In this document: positions 24,252 through 32,421 of the stretch, piece after piece
Position numbering within the stretch: position 1 is the stretch's first letter
Layout of the letters: the number at the start of each line of letters is the position of its first letter
Origin: Paenibacillus ginsengarvi
Lineage (GTDB): Bacteria > Bacillota > Bacilli > Paenibacillales > NBRC-103111
Assembly: GCF_003626695.1 (NCBI RefSeq)
Contig: NZ_RBAH01000019.1
Coordinates: forward strand, 1 to 64,000
Reading direction: 5' to 3'
DNA: 64,000 bases
The notes under the pieces: model-generated
The model's database searches: none
Seen by the model: the letters and a program-made list of their open reading frames with translations, nothing else
Told to the model about the DNA's origin: nothing
Position numbers and translations under genes: made by a program

Positions 24252-25313
24252 GTGAGCAAAATCGTAAAAATCGCCGTCGTCGGCGCCGGCTCGATCTCCG
24301 AGAGCCATCTGCGTTCCTACAAGGAAAATCCGCAAGCCGAGCTGTACGCCATCTGCGACCTGAATGAAGAGCGCGCACGCGCCAAAGCGGAGAAATACAA
24401 CATTCCGCACGTGTACACCGACTACAACGAGCTGCTGAAAGACCCGAATATCGACGCGATCAGCGTATGTACGTGGAACAACGGCCACGCGCCGATCAGC
24501 ATCGCCGCTCTGAACGCAGGCAAGCACGTGCTGTGCGAGAAGCCGCTCTGCAAAACGGTCGAGGAAGCTTATGCCGTCGAAGAAGCGGTGCGCAAAAGCG
24601 GCAAAACGCTGCAAGTCGGCTTCGTACGCCGGTACGCGTCGAACACGCGTATCGTCAAGGAATATATCGATAACGGCGAAGTAGGCGAGATCTATTACGC
24701 AAAAGCAACGTGCATCCGCAGACTAGGCAACCCGAGCGGCTGGTTTTCCGATATCGAGCGCTCCGGCGGCGGACCGCTCATCGACCTGGGCGTTCACGTG
24801 ATCGATCTCTGCTGGTATTTGATGGGCCGTCCGAAGGTGAAAAGCATCAGCGGCAATACGTATCGCAAGCTGGGCAACCGCTCCAACGTGAAAAATCTGG
24901 CCTACTACAAAGCGGCCGACTTCAACGCCGAGCATAACGACGTTGAGGACCTCGCGAACGCAGTCATCCGCTTCGAGAACGGTGCTTCCCTGCTCGTCGA
25001 CGTCAGCTTTACGCTGCATGCGAAGAAAGATGAAATCTCGGTCAAGCTGTTCGGGGAAAAAGGCGGCTTCGAGGTAGAACCGGAACTGGCGATCGTCACG
25101 GAGAAATACGATACGATCCTGAACGTAACGCCGCAAATCAACAACCTGTCGTTCGATTTCGTCAAAGGGTTTCAGGACGAGATCGACCACTTTATCGGCG
25201 TTTGCCTCGGCGAGCGCGAAACGCTCAGCCCGGTGGAAGACGGCGTAGAAATGATGAAAATTCTTTGCGGCATTTACGAATCCGCGGAAAAAGGCATCGA
25301 AATCCGCTTTTGA
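24252..25313 (+). CDS. Gfo/Idh/MocA family NAD(P)-dependent oxidoreductase
   Basis: The 353-residue product has the N-terminal NAD(P) motif VVGAGSISESHL (about 9-20), the family EKP motif in LCEKPLC (94-100), and the C-terminal half with GGPLIDLGVHVIDLCWYLMG holding the catalytic D-x3-H pair. These enzymes oxidise sugars, inositols or related polyols. It starts with GTG 24252 behind GAGGTG and follows the FAD oxidoreductase closely. The pair suggests sequential oxidation of one carbohydrate. A terminator follows at 25378. Confidence 0.92.
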   Translation: MSKIVKIAVVGAGSISESHLRSYKENPQAELYAICDLNEERARAKAEKYNIPHVYTDYNELLKDPNIDAISVCTWNNGHAPISIAALNAGKHVLCEKPLCKTVEEAYAVEEAVRKSGKTLQVGFVRRYASNTRIVKEYIDNGEVGEIYYAKATCIRRLGNPSGWFSDIERSGGGPLIDLGVHVIDLCWYLMGRPKVKSISGNTYRKLGNRSNVKNLAYYKAADFNAEHNDVEDLANAVIRFENGASLLVDVSFTLHAKKDEISVKLFGEKGGFEVEPELAIVTEKYDTILNVTPQINNLSFDFVKGFQDEIDHFIGVCLGERETLSPVEDGVEMMKILCGIYESAEKGIEIRF

Positions 25314-25377
25314 TTGAAATAAAATGGAATGACTCCGGTGATAATAATTATCATTATTGGTCATAATATAAAAAGAG

Positions 25378-25407
25378 AAAGAGGGGAGATGGCAGCTCCC
25401 CTCTTTC
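25378..25407. terminator. bidirectional terminator
   Basis: AAAGAGGGGAG (25378-25388) pairs perfectly with CTCCCCTCTTT (25396-25406). The 11-bp stem lies between the convergent Gfo/Idh/MocA and DUF1540 genes, and both flanks are rich in A or T. Confidence 0.85.
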
Positions 25408-25417
25408 ATCAAAGCGA

Positions 25418-25573
25418 TTAAATTTTCGATTCGAACGTTTTGCAGTCGGTTTCTTCCGAGTTGCGCGCATGTTCGCCGCGGTGGCTGACCACATAAATCG
25501 AGGATGCGTTGCACTTGTTGCCGTTAGCCCAATATTTGCAGGAGTTCACTTCGCAAAGTACGTCTTTGGCCAT
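25418..25573 (-). CDS. DUF1540 domain miniprotein
   Basis: A 51-residue protein (MAKDVLCEVNSCKYWANGNK and on) with four cysteines at positions 7, 12, 21 and 44. The CxVxxCxxWxxGxxCxAxxIxV pattern and the final DCxTF are those of DUF1540, a small cysteine-rich, probably metal-binding domain common in spore formers. The ATG at 25573 follows AGGGAGGTGA. It is monocistronic, between a terminator and the XRE regulator. Function unknown. Confidence 0.9.
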   Translation of the reverse strand: MAKDVLCEVNSCKYWANGNKCNASSIYVVSHRGEHARNSEETDCKTFESKI

Positions 25574-25674
25574 GTCCGTTCACCTCCCTTCTTCCATTAA
25601 GGGTGGGCTAATGGGGCATGGTTTTATACGTGCTTCTTTTTATTTTGCGGAATTCACGGCTGCAGGCGAGCTGG

Positions 25675-26265
25675 CTATTCGCTTCCAGCCTGCCACCCTG
25701 CGGATGCACCGGTTTGTCTACTTCGGTATTCGATCGGAATACAATCCAATCCCGTTACAAGCTTCAGTTGCTGCACAAACATCTTATGATACCTGGCCCG
25801 CAGCCAATCTCGTTGAAACGGACTAGCACCAAACACGACTAGCGCTCCGTTCTCGATCACAGCCTCAGTATTTTTGATCCACGTGTTGAAGCTTGGCAGC
25901 GATATCGTCTTACGTGCATGCGCCGTAACTTCCCTCCATAACTCTTCCGCGTCGAGATCCTCCAGTGTTACAGGAAGCGGAATGACCGTCTCCGATTCGG
26001 CCGATTCGACCTTCTCCTTGCCCGCGGCATCGCACTGATGCTCCCCTTTTTCAGACGCCTCCAGCCCAAGCAGCTCATCGGTCCGAACGCCGAGCAGCAC
26101 GGACAGCCGGGCGAACGTTGGCAGATCGGGCAGCGATTCGCCCCGCTCCCACTTCGACACGGCCTGATGCGTCACATTCAGCTGCGCCGCCAGCTCCGTC
26201 TGGGTCATCCCCTTGCTTCTTCGCAATTCCGCTATTTTGCCCCCGAGCTGCCGCCCATCGATCAT
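25675..26265 (-). CDS. XRE regulator fused to a DnaA N-terminal-like domain
   Basis: Residues 6-60 form an XRE helix-turn-helix (IAELRRSKGMTQTELAAQLN, VTHQAVSKWERGESLPDLPT). After a charged linker (70-105), residues 107-185 read as a DnaA domain-I-like fold: ELWREVTAHARKTISLPSFN, TWIKNTEAVIENGALVVFGA and SPFQRDWLRARYHKMFVQQL. In DnaA this domain binds helicase and regulators such as SirA or DiaA/HobA. The start ATG 26265 follows AAGGATG. It could be a regulator that binds a partner shared with DnaA. No replication gene is adjacent. Confidence 0.82.
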   Translation of the reverse strand: MIDGRQLGGKIAELRRSKGMTQTELAAQLNVTHQAVSKWERGESLPDLPTFARLSVLLGVRTDELLGLEASEKGEHQCDAAGKEKVESAESETVIPLPVTLEDLDAEELWREVTAHARKTISLPSFNTWIKNTEAVIENGALVVFGASPFQRDWLRARYHKMFVQQLKLVTGLDCIPIEYRSRQTGASAGWQAGSE

Positions 26266-26466
26266 CCGTTTCGCATCCTTTCGCTTGTCCCTTACTCTAT
26301 CTACCCTATCACAACGGCAGCCGATTGGCATGAAACTATTCGTTGATTCGCCGCAGGTACATTAGTCTTTTTTTGCAACTTATGGTTGCAGCGTTTTTGA
26401 ACGTCCTCCTAACTTATAAAAACTTCCGAAGCGAGACTCATATCCCTTTCAAAAATAGCAAACTTA

Positions 26467-26475
26467 CATAGTATA
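26467..26475 (+). promoter_or_regulatory. possible sporulation-type -10 (CATAGTATA)
   Basis: CATAGTATA fits the CATA-N3-TA pattern of sigma-K/sigma-E -10 elements and lies just before the AGGAAGGAGGGAG site of the propeller gene. No clear -35 partner was seen, so this is weak support for late-sporulation expression. Confidence 0.3.
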
Positions 26476-26497
26476 GGATTAGGAAGGAGGGAGTGTT

Positions 26498-28102
26498 TTG
26501 GCCATTACTATTTCAAATAAAATTCAGAATCCGGGTTTTGAAACCGGGACGTTTGCCGATTGGACTGTAAGCAACGCATCGATTGATGCTGCCCACAGTC
26601 ACTCCGGAAGTTTTAGCGCGCGGTTAACGGGAGGAGCCGTGAATGCTTTTGTCTCCCAATTTTTCTCTGTAAACCCTGAAGAAAACTTTCAAGCAAATGT
26701 AGCTCTGGCAAAACTTAGTCCGGCAACAAGTCCTCCGATCGGGATTTCCGTTTCCTACTACACCGCGGCATTATCTTTCCTAGGAGTTGGTTTGAATATA
26801 TTTATCCCTGCCGGTCGTCTTCCCGATAATGCGGAAAACGATTGGACCCAAATTACTGCAATTGCTTCACCTGCGCCAGCCGGCGCCGCCGTAGGACAGA
26901 TGACCGTCTTCAAGTCGGCTTTGGCCGGCAGCGCCGATGTTCTGATCGATGACGTTGCGCTTTTATTATTCGAAGGGTCCTCTACGCCGTCGCCGTCGCC
27001 CGACCCTTGCTTCCAAGATATGAGGACGACGCTGCAGCAGCTTCAAGGAAAACTGATTTCGGTTACGCTCTCGGGTTGCTGCGACGATAGTCTGTTCGGG
27101 CGCGTTTTCCGAGTCGACGACGGAAAAATGATTCTGGTCGGGACCTTGGGAACGCGCATTATTCCGATTTGTACGATCAGTTCCATCGATTTCGGACCGT
27201 TTGCTTATGTAGCCGTCTCCGCCGACGATACGGTTGCGGTCATTAATACCGCCAACAACACGGTCATCGCTTTGATCCCGGTTGGCAACAATCCTGCAAA
27301 GATAGCGATTACGCCCGATGGGACGAAGGCTTATGTCACAAATTTCCTCAATAGCTCAGTCTCGGTCATTAATACGACAACCAACTCGGTCATCGGCCTT
27401 TCGATTCCGGTTGGATTTCTTCCTCAAGGGATCGCCATTACCCCTAACGGGGCGCGGGCTTATGTCGCAAATGTCGGTAATGATACGGTGTCGGTAATTG
27501 ACATCGCCACCAACTCGGTCGTCGGCGCTCCGATTATTGTAGGGGATGCTCCCTCGGAGATAGCGATTACACCCGATGGAAGCCGGGCTTATGTCACCAA
27601 TGCCGGCGGCGGCACGGTCTCGGTGATCGATACCGCCACCAACATGGTCGTCGGTCTTCCGATTCCGGTCGGGGACGGGCCTCAAGGAATCGCCATTATG
27701 CCTAACGGAGCTCGGGCTTATGTCGCAAATGCGAACAGTGATACAATCTCAGTGATCGATATCGCCACTAACTCGATCCTTACTACGATTTCAACCTTGG
27801 ATAATCCTCAAGGGGTAGCGATTACGCCCGATGGGAATTTCGCTCTTGTCACAAATGCCGGCACCGATACGGTCTCCATGTTTGATACGACCACCAATTT
27901 GCAGGTCTTCCCTCTTGCGGTTATCGTTGGGGATAATCCTTTAGGGATAGCGATTACGCCCGATGGGAGTCGGGCTTATGTCTCGAATCTCCTCGATAAT
28001 AACGTCTCGGTGATCGATGTAGCCACCAACTCGGTCATCGGCACTCCGATCCCGGTCGGATTTTTCCCTCAAGGCATCGCGATTACACCGATCACGATAT
28101 AA
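26498..28102 (+). CDS. YVTN beta-propeller surface protein with N-terminal carbohydrate-binding-like domain
   Basis: The 534-residue protein has an N-terminal jelly-roll-like module (about 1-155: IQNPGFETGTFADWTVSNAS) like the F1 domain of Bacillus/Paenibacillus exosporium proteins, a proline/serine linker, a small CCDDSLFGRVFRVDDGKMILVGT domain with a Cys-Cys pair (about 170-230), and about seven YVTN repeats of roughly 43 residues (SVSVIDTATNxVVGxPIPVGxxPxGIAITPDGxRAYVTN) forming a propeller. There is no signal peptide, which fits spore-surface proteins assembled from the mother cell. It starts with TTG 26498 behind AGGAGGGAG. Confidence 0.82.
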   Translation: MAITISNKIQNPGFETGTFADWTVSNASIDAAHSHSGSFSARLTGGAVNAFVSQFFSVNPEENFQANVALAKLSPATSPPIGISVSYYTAALSFLGVGLNIFIPAGRLPDNAENDWTQITAIASPAPAGAAVGQMTVFKSALAGSADVLIDDVALLLFEGSSTPSPSPDPCFQDMRTTLQQLQGKLISVTLSGCCDDSLFGRVFRVDDGKMILVGTLGTRIIPICTISSIDFGPFAYVAVSADDTVAVINTANNTVIALIPVGNNPAKIAITPDGTKAYVTNFLNSSVSVINTTTNSVIGLSIPVGFLPQGIAITPNGARAYVANVGNDTVSVIDIATNSVVGAPIIVGDAPSEIAITPDGSRAYVTNAGGGTVSVIDTATNMVVGLPIPVGDGPQGIAIMPNGARAYVANANSDTISVIDIATNSILTTISTLDNPQGVAITPDGNFALVTNAGTDTVSMFDTTTNLQVFPLAVIVGDNPLGIAITPDGSRAYVSNLLDNNVSVIDVATNSVIGTPIPVGFFPQGIAITPITI

Positions 28103-28125
28103 GGATAAGAAGGGGCCTGATCCCA

Positions 28126-28269
28126 TTGAAAGAAGAAGACATCATCGCTTTGATTCAAAAAGAAGTAAAAGAAAACCCGCAAGTGAGAAGTATCGAGATC
28201 ACCAAAAAACATCGAATTCCATTCGCCGTCGTCGAAATGTTTAGAAGAAAGCTAGCCGAAACATCATGA
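28126..28269 (+). CDS. small hypothetical protein downstream of the propeller gene
   Basis: A 47-codon frame, TTG 28126 to TGA 28269, codes for MKEEDIIALIQKEVKENPQV and on to FRRKLAETS. It is highly charged and predicted helical, with a possible helix-turn-helix (RSIEITKKHRIPFAVVEMF). AGGGG precedes it, and it starts 23 bases after the propeller stop, so the two are probably cotranscribed. Lower GC than the flanks. Family not recognised. Confidence 0.6.
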   Translation: MKEEDIIALIQKEVKENPQVRSIEITKKHRIPFAVVEMFRRKLAETS

Positions 28270-28301
28270 ACAATCTTCTCGGCGCTGCATAAGGATCGTT
28301 G

Positions 28302-28353
28302 AAAAAAGAGCCGCTCCTCCTCACTCTCGGGTGATAAGGAACGGCTCTTCTTT
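28302..28353. terminator. bidirectional terminator
   Basis: AAGAGCCG (28306-28313) pairs with CGGCTCTT (28342-28349). The minus strand has a six-T tail (28307-28302) and the plus strand a TTCTTT tail. It separates the propeller unit from the convergent sugar transporter operon. Confidence 0.75.
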
Positions 28354-28369
28354 CTGCTCCTGCCATGGT

Positions 28370-29257
28370 CTATCCTTTCAGGGCGCCGACCATGACGCCT
28401 TTGACGAAATACTTTTGCAGGAACGGATACACGCACAAAATCGGGATCGTAGCGACCATAATCGTCGCATATTTAATCGTTTCCCCGAGCTGAAACCGGT
28501 CGCCCGCATCCGAGCCCTGCACCATGCTGTCGGTTGAATTGGCGATCAGGATTTCGCGCAGCGTAAGCTGCAGCGGGAACAAGTTCCGGTCCTGGATGAA
28601 GATCGAGGCGTAAAACCAGCCGTTCCATTTCTCCACCGCGTAGTACAGGATCATGACGGCGATGACCGGCATCGATAGCGGAACGATGATTCGAAACAAA
28701 ATGGTGAAATGATGGGCCCCGTCCATCTTGGCCGATTCCTCCAAACTTTCGGGCACGGCCATAAAAGCGGTCCGCATAATGATCAGATTAAATGTGTTGA
28801 TCGAAAACGGGATGATCGTCGCCCACAGCGAATCGATCAAGCCTACGCCCTTCACAACGAGATAAAGCGGGATAAGTCCGCCGCTGACGAACATCGTAAG
28901 CACAATAATCATCATGAACAGTTTGTTCCACATCACGTTGCGGCGCGACAGCACGTACGCTCCGAGCGACGTCATGAGCAGGTTGACCGTAACTCCGGCT
29001 ACCAGAATGAACAGCGTATTGCGGTAACCGGTTAAAATGGCCGGGTTTTGAAAGACGCTCCGGTACGCCTCCAGATTGAAGCCAAGCGGCGCCCATAACA
29101 ATCCTTTATGATCGATCAGCCGGCCCGCCTCGCTGACGGAAGCGAAGGCTACGTACAGCAGCGGATACAGCGTCACGACAACGAGCGCCAGCAAAGCGGC
29201 ATATACGACGATATCGAGCAAACGATCCGACATTCCGCTCTTCCGTACCACCCGCAT
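28370..29257 (-). CDS. carbohydrate ABC transporter permease (LplC/YtcP type)
   Basis: The 295-residue inner-membrane protein has six predicted segments and the MalG-class EAA loop SLEESAKMDGAHHFTILFRIIVPLSMP, which docks the ATPase. Its end, YPFLQKYFVKGVMVGALKG, is the typical LplC/YtcP terminus. It lies 15 bp after the partner permease (29273-30235) and completes an SBP-permease-permease set that has no ATPase gene. The solute is probably an oligosaccharide from plant or polymer breakdown, but cannot be named. Confidence 0.93.
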   Translation of the reverse strand: MRVVRKSGMSDRLLDIVVYAALLALVVVTLYPLLYVAFASVSEAGRLIDHKGLLWAPLGFNLEAYRSVFQNPAILTGYRNTLFILVAGVTVNLLMTSLGAYVLSRRNVMWNKLFMMIIVLTMFVSGGLIPLYLVVKGVGLIDSLWATIIPFSINTFNLIIMRTAFMAVPESLEESAKMDGAHHFTILFRIIVPLSMPVIAVMILYYAVEKWNGWFYASIFIQDRNLFPLQLTLREILIANSTDSMVQGSDAGDRFQLGETIKYATIMVATIPILCVYPFLQKYFVKGVMVGALKG

Positions 29258-29272
29258 CCCCTCCCCCTTCGT

Positions 29273-30235
29273 CTACCATAGGCTGTTTTCGCTCACTTTG
29301 CGGCTAATATAGTTGGCGGTGATGAGCAGAAGCAGATTAAATACCGAGTTGAACAAGCCAACCGCCGAGCTGTAGCTCCAGACGAATTCGAGCAGCCCTT
29401 TGCGGTACACGAACGACGAGATCACGTCGGCCGTATCGTAGATCGCCGGATTGTACAGCAATATGATTTTCTCGAAGCCTACGTTCAGCATATTGCCCAT
29501 TCGCAAGATGAACAGAATCGTAATCGTCGGCAGTATGCCCGGAAGCGTAATATGCCAAATCTGCCTAAGCCGGCTGGCGCCGTCGATCCGGGCTGCCTCA
29601 TACTGCTCCTGATCGATTCCCATAAGAGCTGCGATGTAAATGATCGATTCCCAGCCGACATGCTGCCAGATTTCCGACAGCACATAGATGCCGCGGAACA
29701 GCTCCGGCTTCTGAAGCATCGCCAGCCCGTCATAACCGAAATAGGTGAATGCCGTATTGATGATCCCGCCGCTGTTCGTAAATTCCTTCACCATGCCGCA
29801 TATCACGACGAGCGAGATGAAATAGGGCATGTAGGTGACCGTCTGAACGAACCGCTTGAACATGCGGCGCCGCACCTCGTTGATGAGCAGAGCAAGGATA
29901 ATCGGGGCCGGGAAGCCAAACAGCAGCGTCAGCAGGCTGATGACGAGCGTATTTTTCAAAATGCGCCAGAAGTAATAGCTGCCGAAAAAGTCGCGAAAAT
30001 GCGTCAGACCGACCCATTCGCTGCCCATAACGCCTTTCATCGGGCTGTAGTCCTTGAAAGCGATCGTCGCCCCGTACATCGGTGCGTAATGAAAAACGAC
30101 GTAATACGCAAGAACCGGAATCATCATGACGTACAAATATTTGTTCAGCGCGAAATCTCTCAGGAATCGGCGCTTCCAGGACGTTTGCGATTGCGGGGCC
30201 GCTTTGGCGGGATCTGCTTGAAGCGTCTTGTCCAT
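29273..30235 (-). CDS. carbohydrate ABC transporter permease (LplB/YteP type)
   Basis: A 320-residue membrane protein with the LplB-type FHYAPMYGATIAFKDYSPMKG segment near the N-terminus and the EAA loop YEAARIDGASRLRQIWHITLPGILPT. It ends in NYISRKVSENSLW, normal for the family. ATG 30235 follows AAGGGAGG. It is transcribed after the solute-binding protein gene (30561-32225), from which it is separated by 325 bp holding a large inverted repeat, and before the second permease. Confidence 0.93.
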   Translation of the reverse strand: MDKTLQADPAKAAPQSQTSWKRRFLRDFALNKYLYVMMIPVLAYYVVFHYAPMYGATIAFKDYSPMKGVMGSEWVGLTHFRDFFGSYYFWRILKNTLVISLLTLLFGFPAPIILALLINEVRRRMFKRFVQTVTYMPYFISLVVICGMVKEFTNSGGIINTAFTYFGYDGLAMLQKPELFRGIYVLSEIWQHVGWESIIYIAALMGIDQEQYEAARIDGASRLRQIWHITLPGILPTITILFILRMGNMLNVGFEKIILLYNPAIYDTADVISSFVYRKGLLEFVWSYSSAVGLFNSVFNLLLLITANYISRKVSENSLW

Positions 30236-30319
30236 CAGCGGACCTCCCTTCAGTCTTCCTTGCCTAATTTCTTTCCCTTCCCGGCGGTGCCGGTCGAGTT
30301 GGTTATCCGGTGAACAAGC

Positions 30320-30487
30320 GCAAAGAGATTATGAACTACGGATGGGGGCGGGAACTATACGGCGGAAAGTTTACGGGCCTCCTTTGAAATCGGGTTCCTA
30401 CCCTATAATCCATTCAAAGAAACCCGATTCCAAGAGAGGCTGGAGCGTATAGTCCCGTCCCCAGTCTTCACCGCTTCATCTCTTTGC
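30320..30487. repeat. 168-bp nested inverted repeat between SBP and permease genes
   Basis: Three arm pairs nest: GCAAAGAGAT (30320-30329) with ATCTCTTTGC (30478-30487); GGGGCGGGAACTATACG (30345-30361) with CGTATAGTCCCGTCCCC (30446-30462, small bulges); AATCGGGTT (30388-30396) with AACCCGATT (30421-30429). The transcript would fold into one long hairpin. It may limit read-through from the binding-protein gene to the permeases, or be a degenerate mobile repeat. The 30236-30560 gap has no gene. Confidence 0.75.
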
Positions 30488-30560
30488 CTGCTTGCTCACC
30501 CAGGTCCCCCAGGTCCCCCAATTCCCCCGCCACCATCTCTTTGCCCACTTATTCAAAGCG

Positions 30561-32225
30561 CTAATTTCCCCGCTTGTTGTAACGGTCGAGCGCCGCCTTC
30601 TGAATCTCGATCGCCCGGTCCAGCTTCAGCGATTTCATCTTATCCACATACTTCTCGAAGCTGTCCATCGGCTCCGTGCCGAGAATGAGCTTGAGTGTCA
30701 TTTCGTCGACAAGCGTGTCAATGTCGGTCATAATTTTCGCGTATTCCGAGCTTTCCTCCTGTGTCGGCGTAATCGGCGGCAGCTGATGCTTCGCCATATC
30801 CGTCTTCTGCCAGATGCCGACGGCATCGCGCTGCTCGGGAAGCGCCAAATATTGCTCGATATACCGTTTATCCTGAACGAACGGACCGTTGTAGTTGCTG
30901 CGGAAATACATCGACATCGCTTGAGCCGGAGCAAGCTTATCCGGATTGTTCATAATGAGATCGGTATATTTCGGGTAACCGTTCTCCATCTTGTAGCTGA
31001 CGCCTTCCGTTCCGAAGTTAAAGAACATATGCCCGGCTTCGCTGTAGCCATAATCGAGCAGCTTGGCGGCGAGCTCGGCGTTTTTCGACTTGGCCGTAAT
31101 GGCGACCATACCGCCCTGCGTAAACGGCTGATCCCGCTGGCCGAACTTCGGCGTGTCGCCTTTTTTCAGCACCGGATACGGGGTTGCCACGAGCTTCGCC
31201 TTCGGATCTTTGGCCGTAATAAGCGGCGCCCATTTGCCGATGCCGCCGCCGGCGTTGCCGACCGTTGCTCCCGTCGCACCGGAGGAGATATTCGCGTCAA
31301 GCGCCTTCGTATCGATGTTGGCGATGTTTTTATCGAGCAGCCCTTCCGCGTACCAGCTGCGGAACAGGGCGAGGAAGTCTTTGAAGCCTTTTTCCGCCGG
31401 TCCGAACTTGATCTGGCCGTTCTCCAAATAGAAGGCGCGGGTGACGCCGAAAGCTCCAGCGAAGGCGCCGGCATTAAACTCGTTTAATACCCTCGGTTTG
31501 CTGACGACGGAGAACGGGGCGGCGGCGCCTTTTTTGTCTTTGAATGCCCTGAGCATCGTCGTCCATTCGTCGATCGTCGTCGGAACCGGCAAGCCCAGCT
31601 CATCCAGCCAGTCTTTGCGGACGATAGGCCCCTGGAACACCATCAGGCTATCGTCGCCGCGGATGAACGGGAAGACGTAATAGCTGCCGTTGTCGGTTTT
31701 GATCATTTTGTCGACTTCGGGATGTTCCTTCAAATACTTTTTCAAGTTCGGAGCGTACTTGTCGATCACATCGTTCAGCTTCAAAATATAGCCGTCCTTG
31801 ATCGCTTTCTCCGGCCCGCCGGGGAAGGAGACGAAATTGTACTCGATCATGTCCGGCAGGTTGCCGGACGCCAGCATGACGTTCAGCGTTTCCTTCGCCT
31901 GATTGACCGGAGCAGTCGTAAACTTGATCGGAATGCCCGTCTTCTTCTGCCATTCCTGATAAAACGGCACTTCGCCGTGAGCGGCCTTGACCCCGGTCAA
32001 GTTGCCTGGCAGCTCCGCCCAATACGTCAAAGTCTGATCCGTCTTAATCGGATACGTCGCCCCTGCAGAAGACGAACTGTTGTTAGGCGTTGTCGGTGTT
32101 CCCGGCTTGCCGGCATCCGGTGAAGAATTGCCGGTTCCCGAGCCTCCCGAACAGGCGGCGACGAAAGCGCCCATCATGGCGGTGGCCGCGAAAGCGGATA
32201 CGAGCTTGAATCGTTTTTGTCTCAT
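30561..32225 (-). CDS. extracellular solute-binding lipoprotein, carbohydrate ABC transporter
   Basis: A 554-residue binding protein with a lipoprotein signal peptide ending in AFVAACSGGSG (cysteine about 25), a Ser/Pro/Thr linker, and the LplA/YtcQ-like body (DQTLTYWAELPGNL, FVSFPGGPEKAIKDGYILKL, YYVFPFIRGDD). It captures an oligosaccharide for the two permeases downstream. The ATG at 32225 lies 11 bases from AAGGAGG; TTG 32234 is too close to that site. A sensor-type AraC regulator lies upstream on the same strand and probably controls it. Confidence 0.92.
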   Translation of the reverse strand: MRQKRFKLVSAFAATAMMGAFVAACSGGSGTGNSSPDAGKPGTPTTPNNSSSSAGATYPIKTDQTLTYWAELPGNLTGVKAAHGEVPFYQEWQKKTGIPIKFTTAPVNQAKETLNVMLASGNLPDMIEYNFVSFPGGPEKAIKDGYILKLNDVIDKYAPNLKKYLKEHPEVDKMIKTDNGSYYVFPFIRGDDSLMVFQGPIVRKDWLDELGLPVPTTIDEWTTMLRAFKDKKGAAAPFSVVSKPRVLNEFNAGAFAGAFGVTRAFYLENGQIKFGPAEKGFKDFLALFRSWYAEGLLDKNIANIDTKALDANISSGATGATVGNAGGGIGKWAPLITAKDPKAKLVATPYPVLKKGDTPKFGQRDQPFTQGGMVAITAKSKNAELAAKLLDYGYSEAGHMFFNFGTEGVSYKMENGYPKYTDLIMNNPDKLAPAQAMSMYFRSNYNGPFVQDKRYIEQYLALPEQRDAVGIWQKTDMAKHQLPPITPTQEESSEYAKIMTDIDTLVDEMTLKLILGTEPMDSFEKYVDKMKSLKLDRAIEIQKAALDRYNKRGN

Positions 32226-32421
32226 TGCGAACAAGACCTCCTTGTACTCCCGGTCAAGCCGGAATGCATCGAGAACATTCTCGTACCTTTACTGTATGGC
32301 ACCGCTTTCATTTCGGATATCGCTATTTTTGCGATTCGGATCGTTAATTCATCCTCCGGGTATCTTCAAAACGTACAATCGCATCTTCAAAATATGCGGA
32401 TGCAGACGCCAGACCGCGCTG

